Both the position numbers and the translations under genes were made by a program. A stretch of DNA of 64,000 bases from Microbotryum silenes-acaulis (Eukaryota; Basidiomycota; Microbotryomycetes; Microbotryales; Microbotryaceae): contig QPFY01000013.1 of NCBI GenBank assembly GCA_003665825.1, forward strand, positions 806,001 through 870,000, given 5' to 3'. The first letter of the stretch is position 1. Every line of letters starts with the position of its first letter. This document shows, in pieces, positions 12,472 to 22,235 of this stretch. Under the pieces are notes generated by a model. That model was given only the letters and a program-made list of their open reading frames with translations, was not told the origin of the DNA and did no database searches.

Positions 12472-14405
12472 ATGGCGGACCCTCCCTCCGGAAAATCTGT
12501 CGCTATCGCCGAACACGTCGCTTTCGATGCCTGCTTGGCAGTTTATCAAGAGAAGTGGATAAATCCCTACGGTCCGCTGTCGGCACCGCGCGATCATTGT
12601 ACCATCATTCGCTCAAAGCCGGCGCACTGGTCTGTCAAGCGTGGAGGGACACTCTGCACGACGGTTGTGCAGCGAGTTTATAGTTGATCGCCAGACAAGC
12701 ACTCAACTTTTTGTACGACGGAAGGGAATGGCAGGCAAGTATTCTCGGCAAATCGTCGTAGCAGCTATCATGCAGGGCTATGAATGTGAGGATCTATTAT
12801 AGAACCTTGCTTGTAAATGTTCCCAGTGACGCCGCACAGAGTTACCGGAGCTGCCGCAGAAGGTTGACACAGAGTCCAATTGGGACTTAGAGTCGACGGA
12901 TTGCAATAGCCTGGCAGCAGTGCAAAGGTCTAAGGGGAAGTGTTGAAAGTGTTAGTAGACCTTGCACTGATATCAGGGGCCGGATAGCTTAGTTGGTCAA
13001 AGCTTTTCCGATTAATGGAAGCGACCCAGGTTCGACTCCTGGTCCGGCCGTTCTTCTTCTTTTGTTGATCATTTCGGGATCATCGTTGATTCCAACAATG
13101 AATACACCTCGTTCCCTGACATAAGGGACATCGTGGTCAATTCTCAAACGCCGCCTCCACCGGCTTAGTCAGCGCGCAGGCAACGTCGTCTTTGACGAGA
13201 TCGCGATCAAGAATCTCCAAGGTGGAAACGGTAACGTGAGATCAACCATCCGATTCCAATAAGGAGCTCGAATTATTTGGCTGACCGCTTCTCCGAGTAA
13301 GATCCGACCCTCGTCATTGCAGAGCTTGTCAACCTTGAAACGAAACTTGATACCTCCAGGACTCTCAACCCGTCTGACGTCGAAGTACTGCTCTTCCTTC
13401 CCAAGCTCAACTCGCTTTCGATATCGCCCATCATGCAAAATACTGATCAGGTCTTGGCTCAGCTCGTCATGCCGACCCTCAAGGAGCTGAGCGTGACACG
13501 CAGGAACTCCGCTCTTGCGCCCGCCCAAGTCAATCCGAGCACTTCGAGCGGTTTTTCGAACGTCGCTACCTCAGTGCTAACGCAGTGTCTCTAAAGTCCC
13601 TGCGATACAAGGCTGTGACGTACGACCAGCTATACCCTGGTATCTGCACATGTCCTTCGAGTGTTCGCGCGCCAATTAACCGCGGCATCAGACGACGTCG
13701 GAAGGTTCGGTGCGCTCGACTCGGAGGAGTGCGGTTCCGTACTCCGTGTCCGAGAGACCTACCTTCAGACTCGGACTCGATCGTCCCTTTACTCCGCGAT
13801 TTCTTTCACTTAATCCTTTCGAGCGTGTCGCTACGGAATTCACCAAGCGAAGCAGTAGTCGGATCAAGGTGTCTGTTGATCCAATTCTCGGCCTCGCTCA
13901 TTGACTCAATCGAGAACACGACCATGGAGTCTCACCACACTCTCACCTCGAAACGCTCAAGTTCGACATGTGAATCCACGGGGTCTTGAACGATTTCAAA
14001 GATTCAACTTCCATCCCTAACCTCACGGAAGACTTCGCGCAAGACCAACAGCCGATCGCGCTTGTGTTGCTTTCGCGGGTCAATCGAATCATGGATCGAT
14101 TTCGGGGGACGTTTGTGCATTGAGGATAGGGGATTCGCTTTCGAGTTCGAGCCAGAAGCATACCCGGCATAGGATGCGGCAATACGCCTCGGGCTGTACC
14201 CAGAAAGGCGACTGCCCAGGTGCCCGATCTAACTCTAACTCTCATCCTGTACGACGCCGCGATTCGCTGGAGTACAAACAAGTCGTCGAACGTTCGGAAT
14301 TGCTCAACCGAGGTCGAGGACAGGGGTCGAGCTAGCTCGCTTGCGGTCGTGTTGCACCCGAAGGCAGATCGCCTTGGAGTCGACAATGAGCCTTTCCTAT
14401 CGTGA
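12472..14405 (+). pseudogene. F-box/LRR-like relic with frame breaks
   Basis: Scattered plus-strand segments look like a decayed F-box protein. Near 12475 there is PPSGKSVAIAEHVA, an F-box helix-like stretch. Near 12620, in another frame, there is ALVCQAWRDTLHDGCAASL, like the F-box core LVCRAWR. Further downstream are LVMPTLKELSV (about 13467), LETLKFDM (about 13944) and LVLLSRVNRIMDRFRGTF (about 14066), all LRR-protein-like. Stops and frame changes separate them and no exon chain restores one frame. A tRNA-like gene lies between the first and later segments. This is inference from weak resemblance; it may also be several unrelated chance matches. An intact F-box gene of similar style lies at 36.4-37.8 kb. 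Confidence 0.35.
12978..13050 (+). tRNA. tRNA-like gene with apparent anticodon TTA and abnormal anticodon loop
   Basis: A 73-nt cloverleaf: a perfect 7-bp acceptor stem (GGCCGGA/TCCGGCC), D arm GCTT-AGTTGGTCA-AAGC, anticodon stem TTTCC/GGAAG, T arm CCAGG-TTCGACT-CCTGG and discriminator G. Both internal promoter boxes are intact (TAGCTTAGTTGG and GGTTCGACTCC), and a T-rich stretch with TTTT follows within about 12 nt, so Pol III transcription is plausible. The seven-base loop GATTAAT puts TTA in the anticodon place, which would read UAA stop codons. It also has A instead of the near-invariant U at position 33. The acceptor sequence recalls eukaryotic tRNA-Ile(AAT). It may be a degenerate copy, not a working decoder. 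Confidence 0.65.
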
Positions 14406-14483
14406 AGCATGCAACGCCGCCACGAGATGCTTTGTTCCTCTTGTGCGTTTTGACTGGAATCTGACCTGGTCTAACCGCTGTCT

Positions 14484-15162
14484 GTCAGAGTCAAGACCCA
14501 AACGAGGGAAATAACAATGAGGGGATAGAACGAAGAAGGATGGAAGATCTACCCAACGTTGTACCGCACGAGATTCAACGTCGATAGCACTTTGAATGCG
14601 CGTGCGCGTGCGTGGAAGATGAAGATTGGGAAGCGAAGTGCAAAGATGGAATGCTGGAGGATGATTCGGGTCAAGGTGTGGGAACACTATGGATCGAATA
14701 TTACAACTGAAGAAAACAGAAGGAGAGAGAGAGAGAGAAAGGCTACGAAGAGAGACTAAATACTCCGGCCACCGGATCTTCTATTTGCCGAGCCGGCACG
14801 TACGTTGAATGGTTTGTTCGCACATTGTTCGCATCCGGAGGGGCAGCCGCAATGTCCCGGACAAGTAGTTCGCATCCGGAGAGGGAACCATACTGTCGCG
14901 GATGAGGGGCTCGGATGCGAGGTGGCAATCGGAGGGGGAACCGTGATGTCTTCGGATGAGAGGTGGCATCCGGAGAGGGTACCGTGATGTCTCGGATGAG
15001 GAGTTCGGGTGAGAGATGGTTGCTTGAAGATCTTGACTATGACACTCCCCTTGCTTTTACCTCAAACTTCCTCGGTTGAGTCCTGATGGCAGACCAGTTG
15101 CTGCAAGATGCCTTGAACGCGAACCCAGGGCAGTGGGTCGAAATTCACACAAGCGACTCACC
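14484..15162 (+). repeat. Left arm of a 1.44-kb palindrome
   Basis: This 679-bp arm is the reverse complement of 15242-15920 with only three substitutions seen by eye. It contains a GA-rich run (14721-14740), CCGG-rich palindromic bits near 14765-14800, and a block of four degenerate ~41-bp repeats (about 14830-14990). A 66-codon open frame in each arm has no recognisable character. The near identity implies recent origin or ongoing gene conversion. Confidence 0.95.
14830..14990 (+). repeat. Four degenerate ~41-bp repeats inside the palindrome arm
   Basis: Each unit runs roughly GCATCCGGAGAGGGAACC, then TGATGTC, then CGGATGAG. Units begin near 14830, 14870, 14925 and 14965. The same block lies inverted in the right arm (about 15414-15575). 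Each unit contains its own short inverted pair (GCATCCG/CGGATG), so single-strand DNA or RNA from the region could form several small hairpins. Confidence 0.7.
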
Positions 15163-15241
15163 CGATGAACTGGAGCGTAGAGGGGTTGTGGAGCGTAGAG
15201 GGATTGTGGAGCGTAGAGGGATTGTGGAGCGTAGAGGGGTT
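15163..15241. repeat. Palindrome spacer with four 18-bp tandem repeats
   Basis: The 79-bp asymmetric centre holds four units of TGGAGCGTAGAGGGRTTG starting at 15171, 15189, 15207 and 15225. The outer two carry G and the inner two A at the variable position. The last unit runs one base into the right arm. Confidence 0.9.
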
Positions 15242-15920
15242 GGTGAGTCGCTTGTGTGAATTTCGACCCACTGCCCTGGATTCGCGTTCAAGGCATCTTG
15301 CAGCAACTGGTCTGCCATCAGGACTCAACCGAGGAAGTTTGAGGTAAAAGCAAGGGGAGTGTCATAGTCAAGATCTTCAAGCAACCATCTCTCACCCGAA
15401 CTCCTCATCCGAGACATCACGGTACCCTCTCCGGATGCCACCTCTCATCCGAAGACATCACGGTTCCCCCTCCGGTTGCCACCTCGCATCCGAGCCCCTC
15501 ATCCGCGACAGTATGGTTCCCTCTCCGGATGCGAACTACTTGTCCGGGACATTGCGGCTGCCCCTCCGGATGCGAACAATGTGCGAACAAACCATTCAAC
15601 GTACGTGCCGGCTCGGCAAATAGAAGATCCGGTGGCCGGAGTATTTAGTCTCTCTTCGTAGCCTTTCTCTCTCTCTCTCTCCTTCTGTTTTCTTCAGTTG
15701 TAATATTCGATCCATAGTGTTCCCACACCTTGACCCGAATCATCCTCCAGCATTCCATCTTTGCACTTCGCTTCCCAATCTTCATCTTCCACGCACGCGC
15801 ACGCGCATTCAAAGTGCTATCGACGTTGAATCTCGTGCGGTACAACGTTGGGTAGATCTTCCATCCTTCTTCGGTCTATCCCCTCATTGTTATTTCCCTC
15901 GTTTGGGTCTTGACTCTGAC
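15242..15920 (-). repeat. Right arm of the 1.44-kb palindrome
   Basis: Inverted copy of 14484-15162. The outer end of similarity is at GTTTGGGTCTTGACTCTGAC. Flanks outside the arms share only CTGTC close to each end (left before 14484, right after 15921), a weak candidate for a 5-bp target duplication. The arm ends about 170 bp beyond the stop codon of the Mit_KHE1 gene. Confidence 0.95.
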
Positions 15921-16087
15921 ACTGTCCAACATAACTCGATCCCGTCCCGTCTCGAGGAAGGCATCTAATGATCTGCTATGTGGTATCCCTCTCAACCTTT
16001 GTATTCAGAACGAACACTCTATATCGCTTCAATAAGACTATCCAAAAATCCATCTTTACTTCGCGCGTTCAAATTCTCTCAACCATC

Positions 16088-17650
16088 CTACTCCTTCTTC
16101 CCCGCCTGTCTTGCTTCGCCCTCCCCATTCAACTGTTTAACCCTCAATTCGCACTGTACGACAGCTCTCTTCAACTCGCCCTCTTCTTCACCCGACAAAC
16201 CGAACGTCCGAAGGATTTCGGGGACTTTGGACATGGTGAGGACGACTTGGTTCTCTGATGAAGTTGTGGAGGTGGAGGAATAAATCTTGTCAAGTTCTTT
16301 GGAGGGGGTTAGGGATAACTGCGAGGTGGAGAGGAGGGTCGAGAGGTATTGGGACGCTTTCCACGCTGTTTTGAAACAGAGGGGGGAAAATTTTTGTGAG
16401 CTGGATTGTGTCGGCGTGATATACTGATGTCGAGCTTACCTCGGTAATGCGACCATGCTCGCCAGAGAACGTAGAAGAGACTGCGTGGAGGTGAAAGACA
16501 AGGGAGGCCCGAGAGTGAGTAGACGGTATATGGCTGCAACACATCCGCGTTCAACGAAGCTTACGGGAAGCTGTGAGAGACGACATCCCCTCAATCGAAT
16601 CAGCAATATGCCTCATTGGTGCAACCAGTCGCACGGATGTCAGCTCACTTTGGTACGACCGGAATGATCGCGAATGGAAAAGTCAAGGGTGCGAATCTGC
16701 CCAACGAATGCGAACGGTCTACATCAGCCTCATCCCAACGCAGCGCAGACTTTTCTTCTCTCCCATCTCCCTGATCGCCAGACTCACAATATGCATTTAT
16801 ACATGGCCTTCTTATGCAACGGTTCCCGATGGTCCAACTGCTTCCGTAGCGACTCTTTCAACTCTGACTCTTTGAGGATCGACGAAGGGTAGATCACCGA
16901 GACCTGTATGACATGCACCCCATCGCAATGAAAATCAGTTGGAATTCCTCGTTTGCTTTATAGTTGGCGACGCTGGCGTACTTTGTCTTCTTGTCTTCTT
17001 GCGGCGACACCGTCGGAACCTGCTTTGATGGCTGCCCACGGTTTAGGGGATAGGGCGGGGTCGATCGCTTTCAATGCCCATTCCTGTGGAACATGATTAA
17101 AAGCCGATTAGTTTTCAATACAAGCTCTCGCAGTGTCTCCGTAAGGATCTTCGTGCTGTGAGAGGAGTGAGTCCTCTGTGTCTTTTGACGATCGCTCACC
17201 TCGAACTCGATCTTGTCCATGAACCTCGCTCCAATAACCTACCAGCCAACCCAACCAAAATCACGCCATCAGCAAGCTTCAACACGCCATCACTCCACAA
17301 AAAGAAGAACCTACATAAGCTCTCCTCTTCCAAGTCCCCTCGTCCGCCTGGCCGAACCCTTCCCACGTCCCACTGGCCCATAATGTCGCCCTCGTCAAAT
17401 ACGACAACTGCCTCTTGCCCACTTCTTTCTTACCCTCCCCCAATGAGGACCCTGATGTGGGTAATTGGGCCGAGGGGGAGTCGGAAGGTATAGGTTGGAG
17501 TCGTTTGGCTTGGAGGAGGAAAGAGGGGGAATGGTCTTTGGTTGGGAGACGGGTTAGGGGCAAGGCGAGGAGTTTGAGGTGCGATAGGGTGGACGGGTGG
17601 AAATGGGCCACAGTGGATTGGCGTAAGAGCCGGAGTGGTGTTGGGTGCAT
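16088..17650 (-). CDS. Mitochondrial K+/H+ exchange-related protein (Mit_KHE1 family)
   Basis: The Pfam Mit_KHE1 family includes yeast Ydl183c and is linked to mitochondrial potassium/proton exchange at the inner membrane. Start at 17650; the family-like LKLLALPLTRLP follows at about residue 24. Further exons give ARFMDKIEFE (about 17195-17230) and EWALKAIDPALSPKPWAAIK (about 17030-17083). After these come VIYPSSILKESELKESLRKQ (about 16830-16890), the hydrophobic FAPLTFPFAIIPVVPN (about 16665-16705) and LFYVLWRAWSHYRAWKASQY across an intron (about 16480 to 16360). RAWSHYRA is the diagnostic core. The tail ends ARQAGKKE with the stop at 16088. Splice phases agree across the joins checked (AA|T before LFYV, TT|A before FAPL). 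Small internal exons make the middle boundaries approximate. Confidence 0.75.
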
Positions 17651-18128
17651 GATTGGGCCAGGGTCGGATCGCTTGCGGGATCCGGGGTGCAGAGAGAGCA
17701 AGAAGCGATCTGCACTTCGCGACGACGACAGCCCGCGCGCAAGTCGATGACGACGCGTCAGAAACCGGCCGAGGCGCAAATGCGCAAATTCGATCGATTT
17801 TTGAAGAGTTGCTCAAAGGGGCGATGTACTGCATCATCTCAATTTTGTTTTTTACTGCTTCTTTTACAACACATTCACGAACTGAATGGACGTCCTGAGG
17901 CCATCTGCCCGACTTTAAGCACCGCCACTCTAGAGAAAAGCACGTGCGCCAGGCCCACCACTCCAATCGATCTCGGTCGGGCAAAGCGATTGCCACTGCC
18001 AGTGCGCCGGCAACGCACCTAGCCTCTAGCCTCTAGGTCGGCCTCGGGTTCGTCAACAGATTCATCAATTGGCCCTTGTTCAAATACCTCAGATGAGTTC
18101 TTTCGGCCTGTCAAGAGGAATGTCAGGC

Positions 18129-19130
18129 TTAGTTATCAGCACTGAGCCGCTGTCGGAAGCGGTGAAGGACGCCAGAACTGACCAGCGTCTCCTTCTTGAC
18201 GTTGTTCCAAACGCTTTCCTCGATTTGGGCCTTGACCAATTCGTCTGAAAGTGTCTTGTACTCTTGTTGAATTTGGTCCAATTCGGTTTGGATCTGTTCC
18301 AAAAGAGATGCCTTGACCGAGCGTCTGGAAAAATGAAATTTTCACAATGAAAGAATCAGCTTTCTGCCCTTTACCCCTTGTACACCTCCCATCCCATATA
18401 GGACAAGTCAAGCTCACATCTTTTCAACACTCCAATTATCTTCCTCTTCCTCCTTCTCCTCCTCAACCCCCTTCGTTTCCCTAACCTTTTTCAAAAACTC
18501 CTTCCTCCGATCCTTAAGCACCATCGCCGAAGGTTTACTCCCATCCTTCGAAGCCTGTTCTTCCGGAAGTACGACGTTCCTCTTTTTGGATCTGAGGCCT
18601 GCACCGGGGGCTAATTTGGGCCCGTTGATGGAGTGGGTTTGGTCTCGCGAGGGTTTGATGCGCTTGCGACCGCCTTTACGATCCGGTCGGGGCGGTTGGG
18701 AGGTGGAGGTGCCGAGGGAGAGGGATGTCGGGGAGGGGAGGGATGAGGCGTCGGGAGAGCTTTGAAGCCGTTTGCCTAGAGCTTTGGAGGAAGGCGGTTG
18801 TTGCGAGGGGGCGAAGCGGGTTGCGTTGGGGGTTGGGGGAAAGATACCGCTTGAAGCGGAGGTCCAGGTCGAGGTGGTGGTGGGGGTAGGCTCGACACGG
18901 CCATTCGCTCGTGATAGGGATGATGGATAAGCTGTACCACTGGCTCTCGCTCGTTCCTGGTTGATAGTTTCCCTGTCCTCTGTGATAGCTCGTGGCTGAT
19001 GGCTGGTGACCGCTGGAGTTGCCTGGGAAGCGGGTGAGCTGGCGGCCGGGGAGCCGGAGGTCGACGCCGAAGTGGAAGCTCGTGATGACGCTCCGAGGTT
19101 GGGACGACGTTTTGTTGTGGTCAAGACCAT
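18129..19130 (-). CDS. Uncharacterised Ser/Thr-rich protein with C-terminal coiled coil
   Basis: Two exons (19130-18418 and 18324-18129) joined in phase give 302 residues. The first 170 residues are Ser/Thr/Pro-rich and basic, with KR-rich patches (RKGGRKRIKPSRD) that could be nuclear localisation signals. The C-terminal third is charged and helical (EFLKKVRETKGVEEEKEEEE, then LLEQIQTELDQIQQEYKTLS). It ends RFRQRLSADN. This layout is seen in small kinetochore or chromatin subunits, but no family is recognised. The start at 19130 (MVLTTTKRRPN) was preferred to an upstream ATG because it lies in better context. Confidence 0.6.
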
Positions 19131-19464
19131 CTTAAAGGGACGTTTGTTTGGAGAGATCAATTCGAGAGTGCTGGCAGGGGGTTTGGCTAAAACTGGCGTC
19201 CCTGACTGGACCTTCCAAACGAGCTCCGGCCTAGTCGATCAATCTCACACAGTCCATCGGGTGAGATTTGACTTGGGCCGACCTCGTGTGAGCTATTGAG
19301 AGTACACAGAACCGTGGCAGAAAGAGAATGGCAGGGAAGAATAGGGCAAGAAGGCCAAAGCCAAAGGGTTTCGCACACAGTCTCGCGCGATCACATGCGA
19401 TCACTCTCCTCTGCTTAGCCTCTTTCCTCTCACTCGCTCCACCACCATCACTCGCCCTTACGCG

Positions 19465-20569
19465 ATGCCACCCTGTCCCCGTCCCCGTCCCCGTCTCCCT
19501 CCCTCGCCCTCAACGCATGAACTCATCAACTCCCCCTTACACCGCATCCCGACTCTCTGGTCCCTCTACCGACCCCTCCTCCGACTCTCCTCCGTCCAGA
19601 TCCATCCTTCAATCGAGTCTGGTGTGTTGACGGCTTATGTCAAGAGAGAATTCAGGAGGTCGACCAAGTTGACGGGCAGGGACAAGATCGGGGATACGTT
19701 GCGCAAGGGATACGAGGTACGTTTCATCAACTTCGCTACTTTCTCTCGGGCAGCGCTCGGGAATTTGTTCGGGTTCAAGACTTTACCTAGTCGGGAACTG
19801 ATCCTTCTTGAATTGTGTTGATGGTTCCTTCCTTTTCAAAAAACATAGTTACTCGACCTACTCGAAACACAATCCACCTCCCCCACTTCCTCCGCCCATC
19901 TCCACTCCCTCATCCAGCACATATCTCTCTCCAAACCCCACAAAACCCCCACCCCACCACCACCCCCTCTCAAACCCCGTCTCACAAGAGGTATCCTCCA
20001 AGCCCAACCTTACCACCCTCCTTTACCTCGTTTGAAACCCCAGCCTTGGAGGTTGGGCGCTATGATTCATGAGAGGAGAAAGAGGATTGCCAAGAGATGG
20101 TCGGAGAGTGAACAGGTCAAGATTTGGAGTGAGGATGGCAGGGACGAGGATCGGTTCGAGAGGGACGTGCTTCATGGTGGTGAAGGGGAGGGGAGCGTGA
20201 GGGGTAGGGGTAGGGGTGAGGAACAGGTTTGGGCTAGGGAATGGTCAGAGTTGTGGGAGACTTGGAAGGGCAAGGCCCAGAGGGAGACGAAGATCAATGA
20301 GGTCAGTGGCCGTCGGGCAGCCCGAGAGAAGTTCTTGCGTTCCTTTCGGACTGGAGTTGGAGCGACGAAACAGCGAACTGATATTACACCATACTGTTGC
20401 TAATCATCCACAGATGAAGACGCCAAAGGAGATGCAAGACCGCGCGACGCGAGTCGCCAAGATCTCGGGCAGGGCTAGAGCGGGATACGGGACGATAGAT
20501 CCCCGACGGACGGGGGAAGACTCGGCGCCGTTGGAGAGTCGGAAGAACCAGGGACAGGGAGGTGGTTAG
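19465..20569 (+). CDS. LYR-motif protein (complex 1 LYR-like), probably mitochondrial
   Basis: Three exons (19465-19716, 19849-20301, 20414-20569) are in phase and give 286 residues. The N-terminal third has LWSLYRPLLRL, a Leu-Tyr-Arg tripeptide in helix context, followed by VKREFRRS with the downstream Phe typical of LYR proteins. The centre has LTRGILQAQPYHPPLPRLKP and MIHERRKRIAKRW, a block seen in fungal LYR relatives. The C-terminus is basic and Gly-rich. LYR proteins assist Fe-S cluster delivery or assembly of respiratory and ribosomal complexes. Which client applies is not visible. The start is uncertain: an upstream ATG at 19328 is not in a continuous conserved frame. Confidence 0.6.
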
Positions 20570-20580
20570 CAAGGGACGAA

Positions 20581-20673
20581 TGACTACGCTCGTATGATTC
20601 AAGGAAGCTTTTAGCTACGCTCGTATGATTTGAGGAAGCATATAGCTACGCTCGTCTGATTTGAGGAAGCTTA
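20581..20673. repeat. 31-bp tandem repeat, three copies
   Basis: Units at 20581-20611, 20612-20642 and 20643-20673 with the core TACGCTCGTATGATTTGAGG and few substitutions, just past the stop of the LYR-motif gene. The rest of 20674-21613 shows no gene and should hold the promoter of the downstream transporter. Confidence 0.9.
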
Positions 20674-21613
20674 TAAGATAATCCAATGCTCGTCGTTGCG
20701 CCGACAGTTAGAGGGCGGAAGATCGCCGACGAACACCGAACAGACTTCGGCATTAGGCGCCCCCACAACACGGGGGCATCCAGTGGCGAGCGCCATGCTC
20801 CTGACGAGCGGTCAACAGTCCGAATCACTTATTAACGAGTAGAGAGAATGGAGTGAGGGGTCCGGGACTTCTTACGCCGAAACACCATGCCACCAGGCTG
20901 AACCCTGACCCGCTGTACAAGCTCGGTGTCACGAGATCAGCAGCAGTGGGAGCTTGCCCCTCTTTCTTGATCTGGGGAAGTTCCATCGACCTCAACGTCT
21001 CGACGGTGTCCCCGAAGTGAGGGGGACACGCCTCAAACCCACTTCGAACAATTGATTGGTCATGGACGATCACCGCAGTCAGGTTTCACACGGCACGTGA
21101 CGCAGATGTTAGAGGGTACCAGGTGCGGCCGGGCGGCAGAAGGCAGCGGCCATCACCAGCGTCCAAACCGGATCCATGTTCAACCGAATCGACGTTCCTT
21201 CTGTTCATTTGTAAACCCGGGACTTGCTTTGATCAGCCTGGCCTTCTTGGCCCTTACCCCAGGAACCGGGCCTCCGCATGAACCACTACTCCGCCTTCGT
21301 CTGTCTTTGCCCCACACAAATCCAAAACGGAAGCTGGTTGCGCGCCCGACGCCCGCTTTTGCTTTGGGCCCCGGCGCCGCGCTAAATTTAGATCGTCCGC
21401 GGGGGGGAAAAGAAGGGGAACGAACTGAGGACCGAGCCAGTTCGGGTCTAGAAAACGATTTACAGGGCACGGGATCATATCGTTTGGCGAGTCAAGCTTT
21501 CGCCATTACACCCTTTCTCTGTTCCTTCTTCTTTTCCTCATCCTTGTCCTGCCCATTCGCCCAAATCTCTACTGCCTCTTGGACCTTCGACAACTCCAAC
21601 ATCACCCAACACC

Positions 21614-22202
21614 ATGTCTTCAGCAGCAGCCAAGCAATGGGTTGTGCGCGACGACGAGCTCGACGAAGCAACCGCTCAGAAGCAGCACGTCGACGCGGAT
21701 GCCCTGCATCGGTTAAAGCACTCCGCCGACGGGCACCACATCCTCATCCCTCAACCAGACGATAACCCTCGCAACCCTTTGAACTGGTCCGAAGGCAAGA
21801 AGTGGGCCACGCTCATCGCCATCTCCTTTGCCGCGACCTCGCCCGATTACGTACGTTCTTTCTTCCCTCTACTCCTGGTGAACCCAAGACTTGATTTGAG
21901 GCGCTCCGACGGGCGGCGAGTGGCGATCGTCGCTTTCGCGCGCGCGTGACAAAACCCGCAGCACCTCTTCAGTGACGGGACTCGAACCGCGCCTGGCCGA
22001 TACCTTCGCTCGGCGTCAGACTCTCTGCATGTGCCTACAATCCATGCTGACATCTTCGTTCAGTACTGCAGGGATCTGCAACGGGTTAGTTGATGCCTTC
22101 ACCCCTTCGGGGCCGTTCGGCCAGACTCGGCGAACCCGAAAGACATCCGCCTCCTGTATCGGGGAAACATCACTGACCGGAGCCGTATTTCCTCTCTCTT
22201 TA

Positions 22203-22235
<33 letters not shown>

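Noticed and set aside
11805..12683. A 292-codon plus-strand open frame
   Set aside because: Most of it overlaps tandem repeats and lacks protein character. Only its last part resembles an F-box, and it is better explained as part of a frame-broken relic.
14830..15575. Repeat block as a CRISPR-like array
   Set aside because: The genome is eukaryotic, the units are degenerate, and there are no unique spacers or cas genes.
14559..15845. Mirror-image 66-codon frames in the two palindrome arms as a duplicated gene
   Set aside because: Identical frames are expected from any inverted repeat. The peptide is low-complexity and matches nothing known to me.
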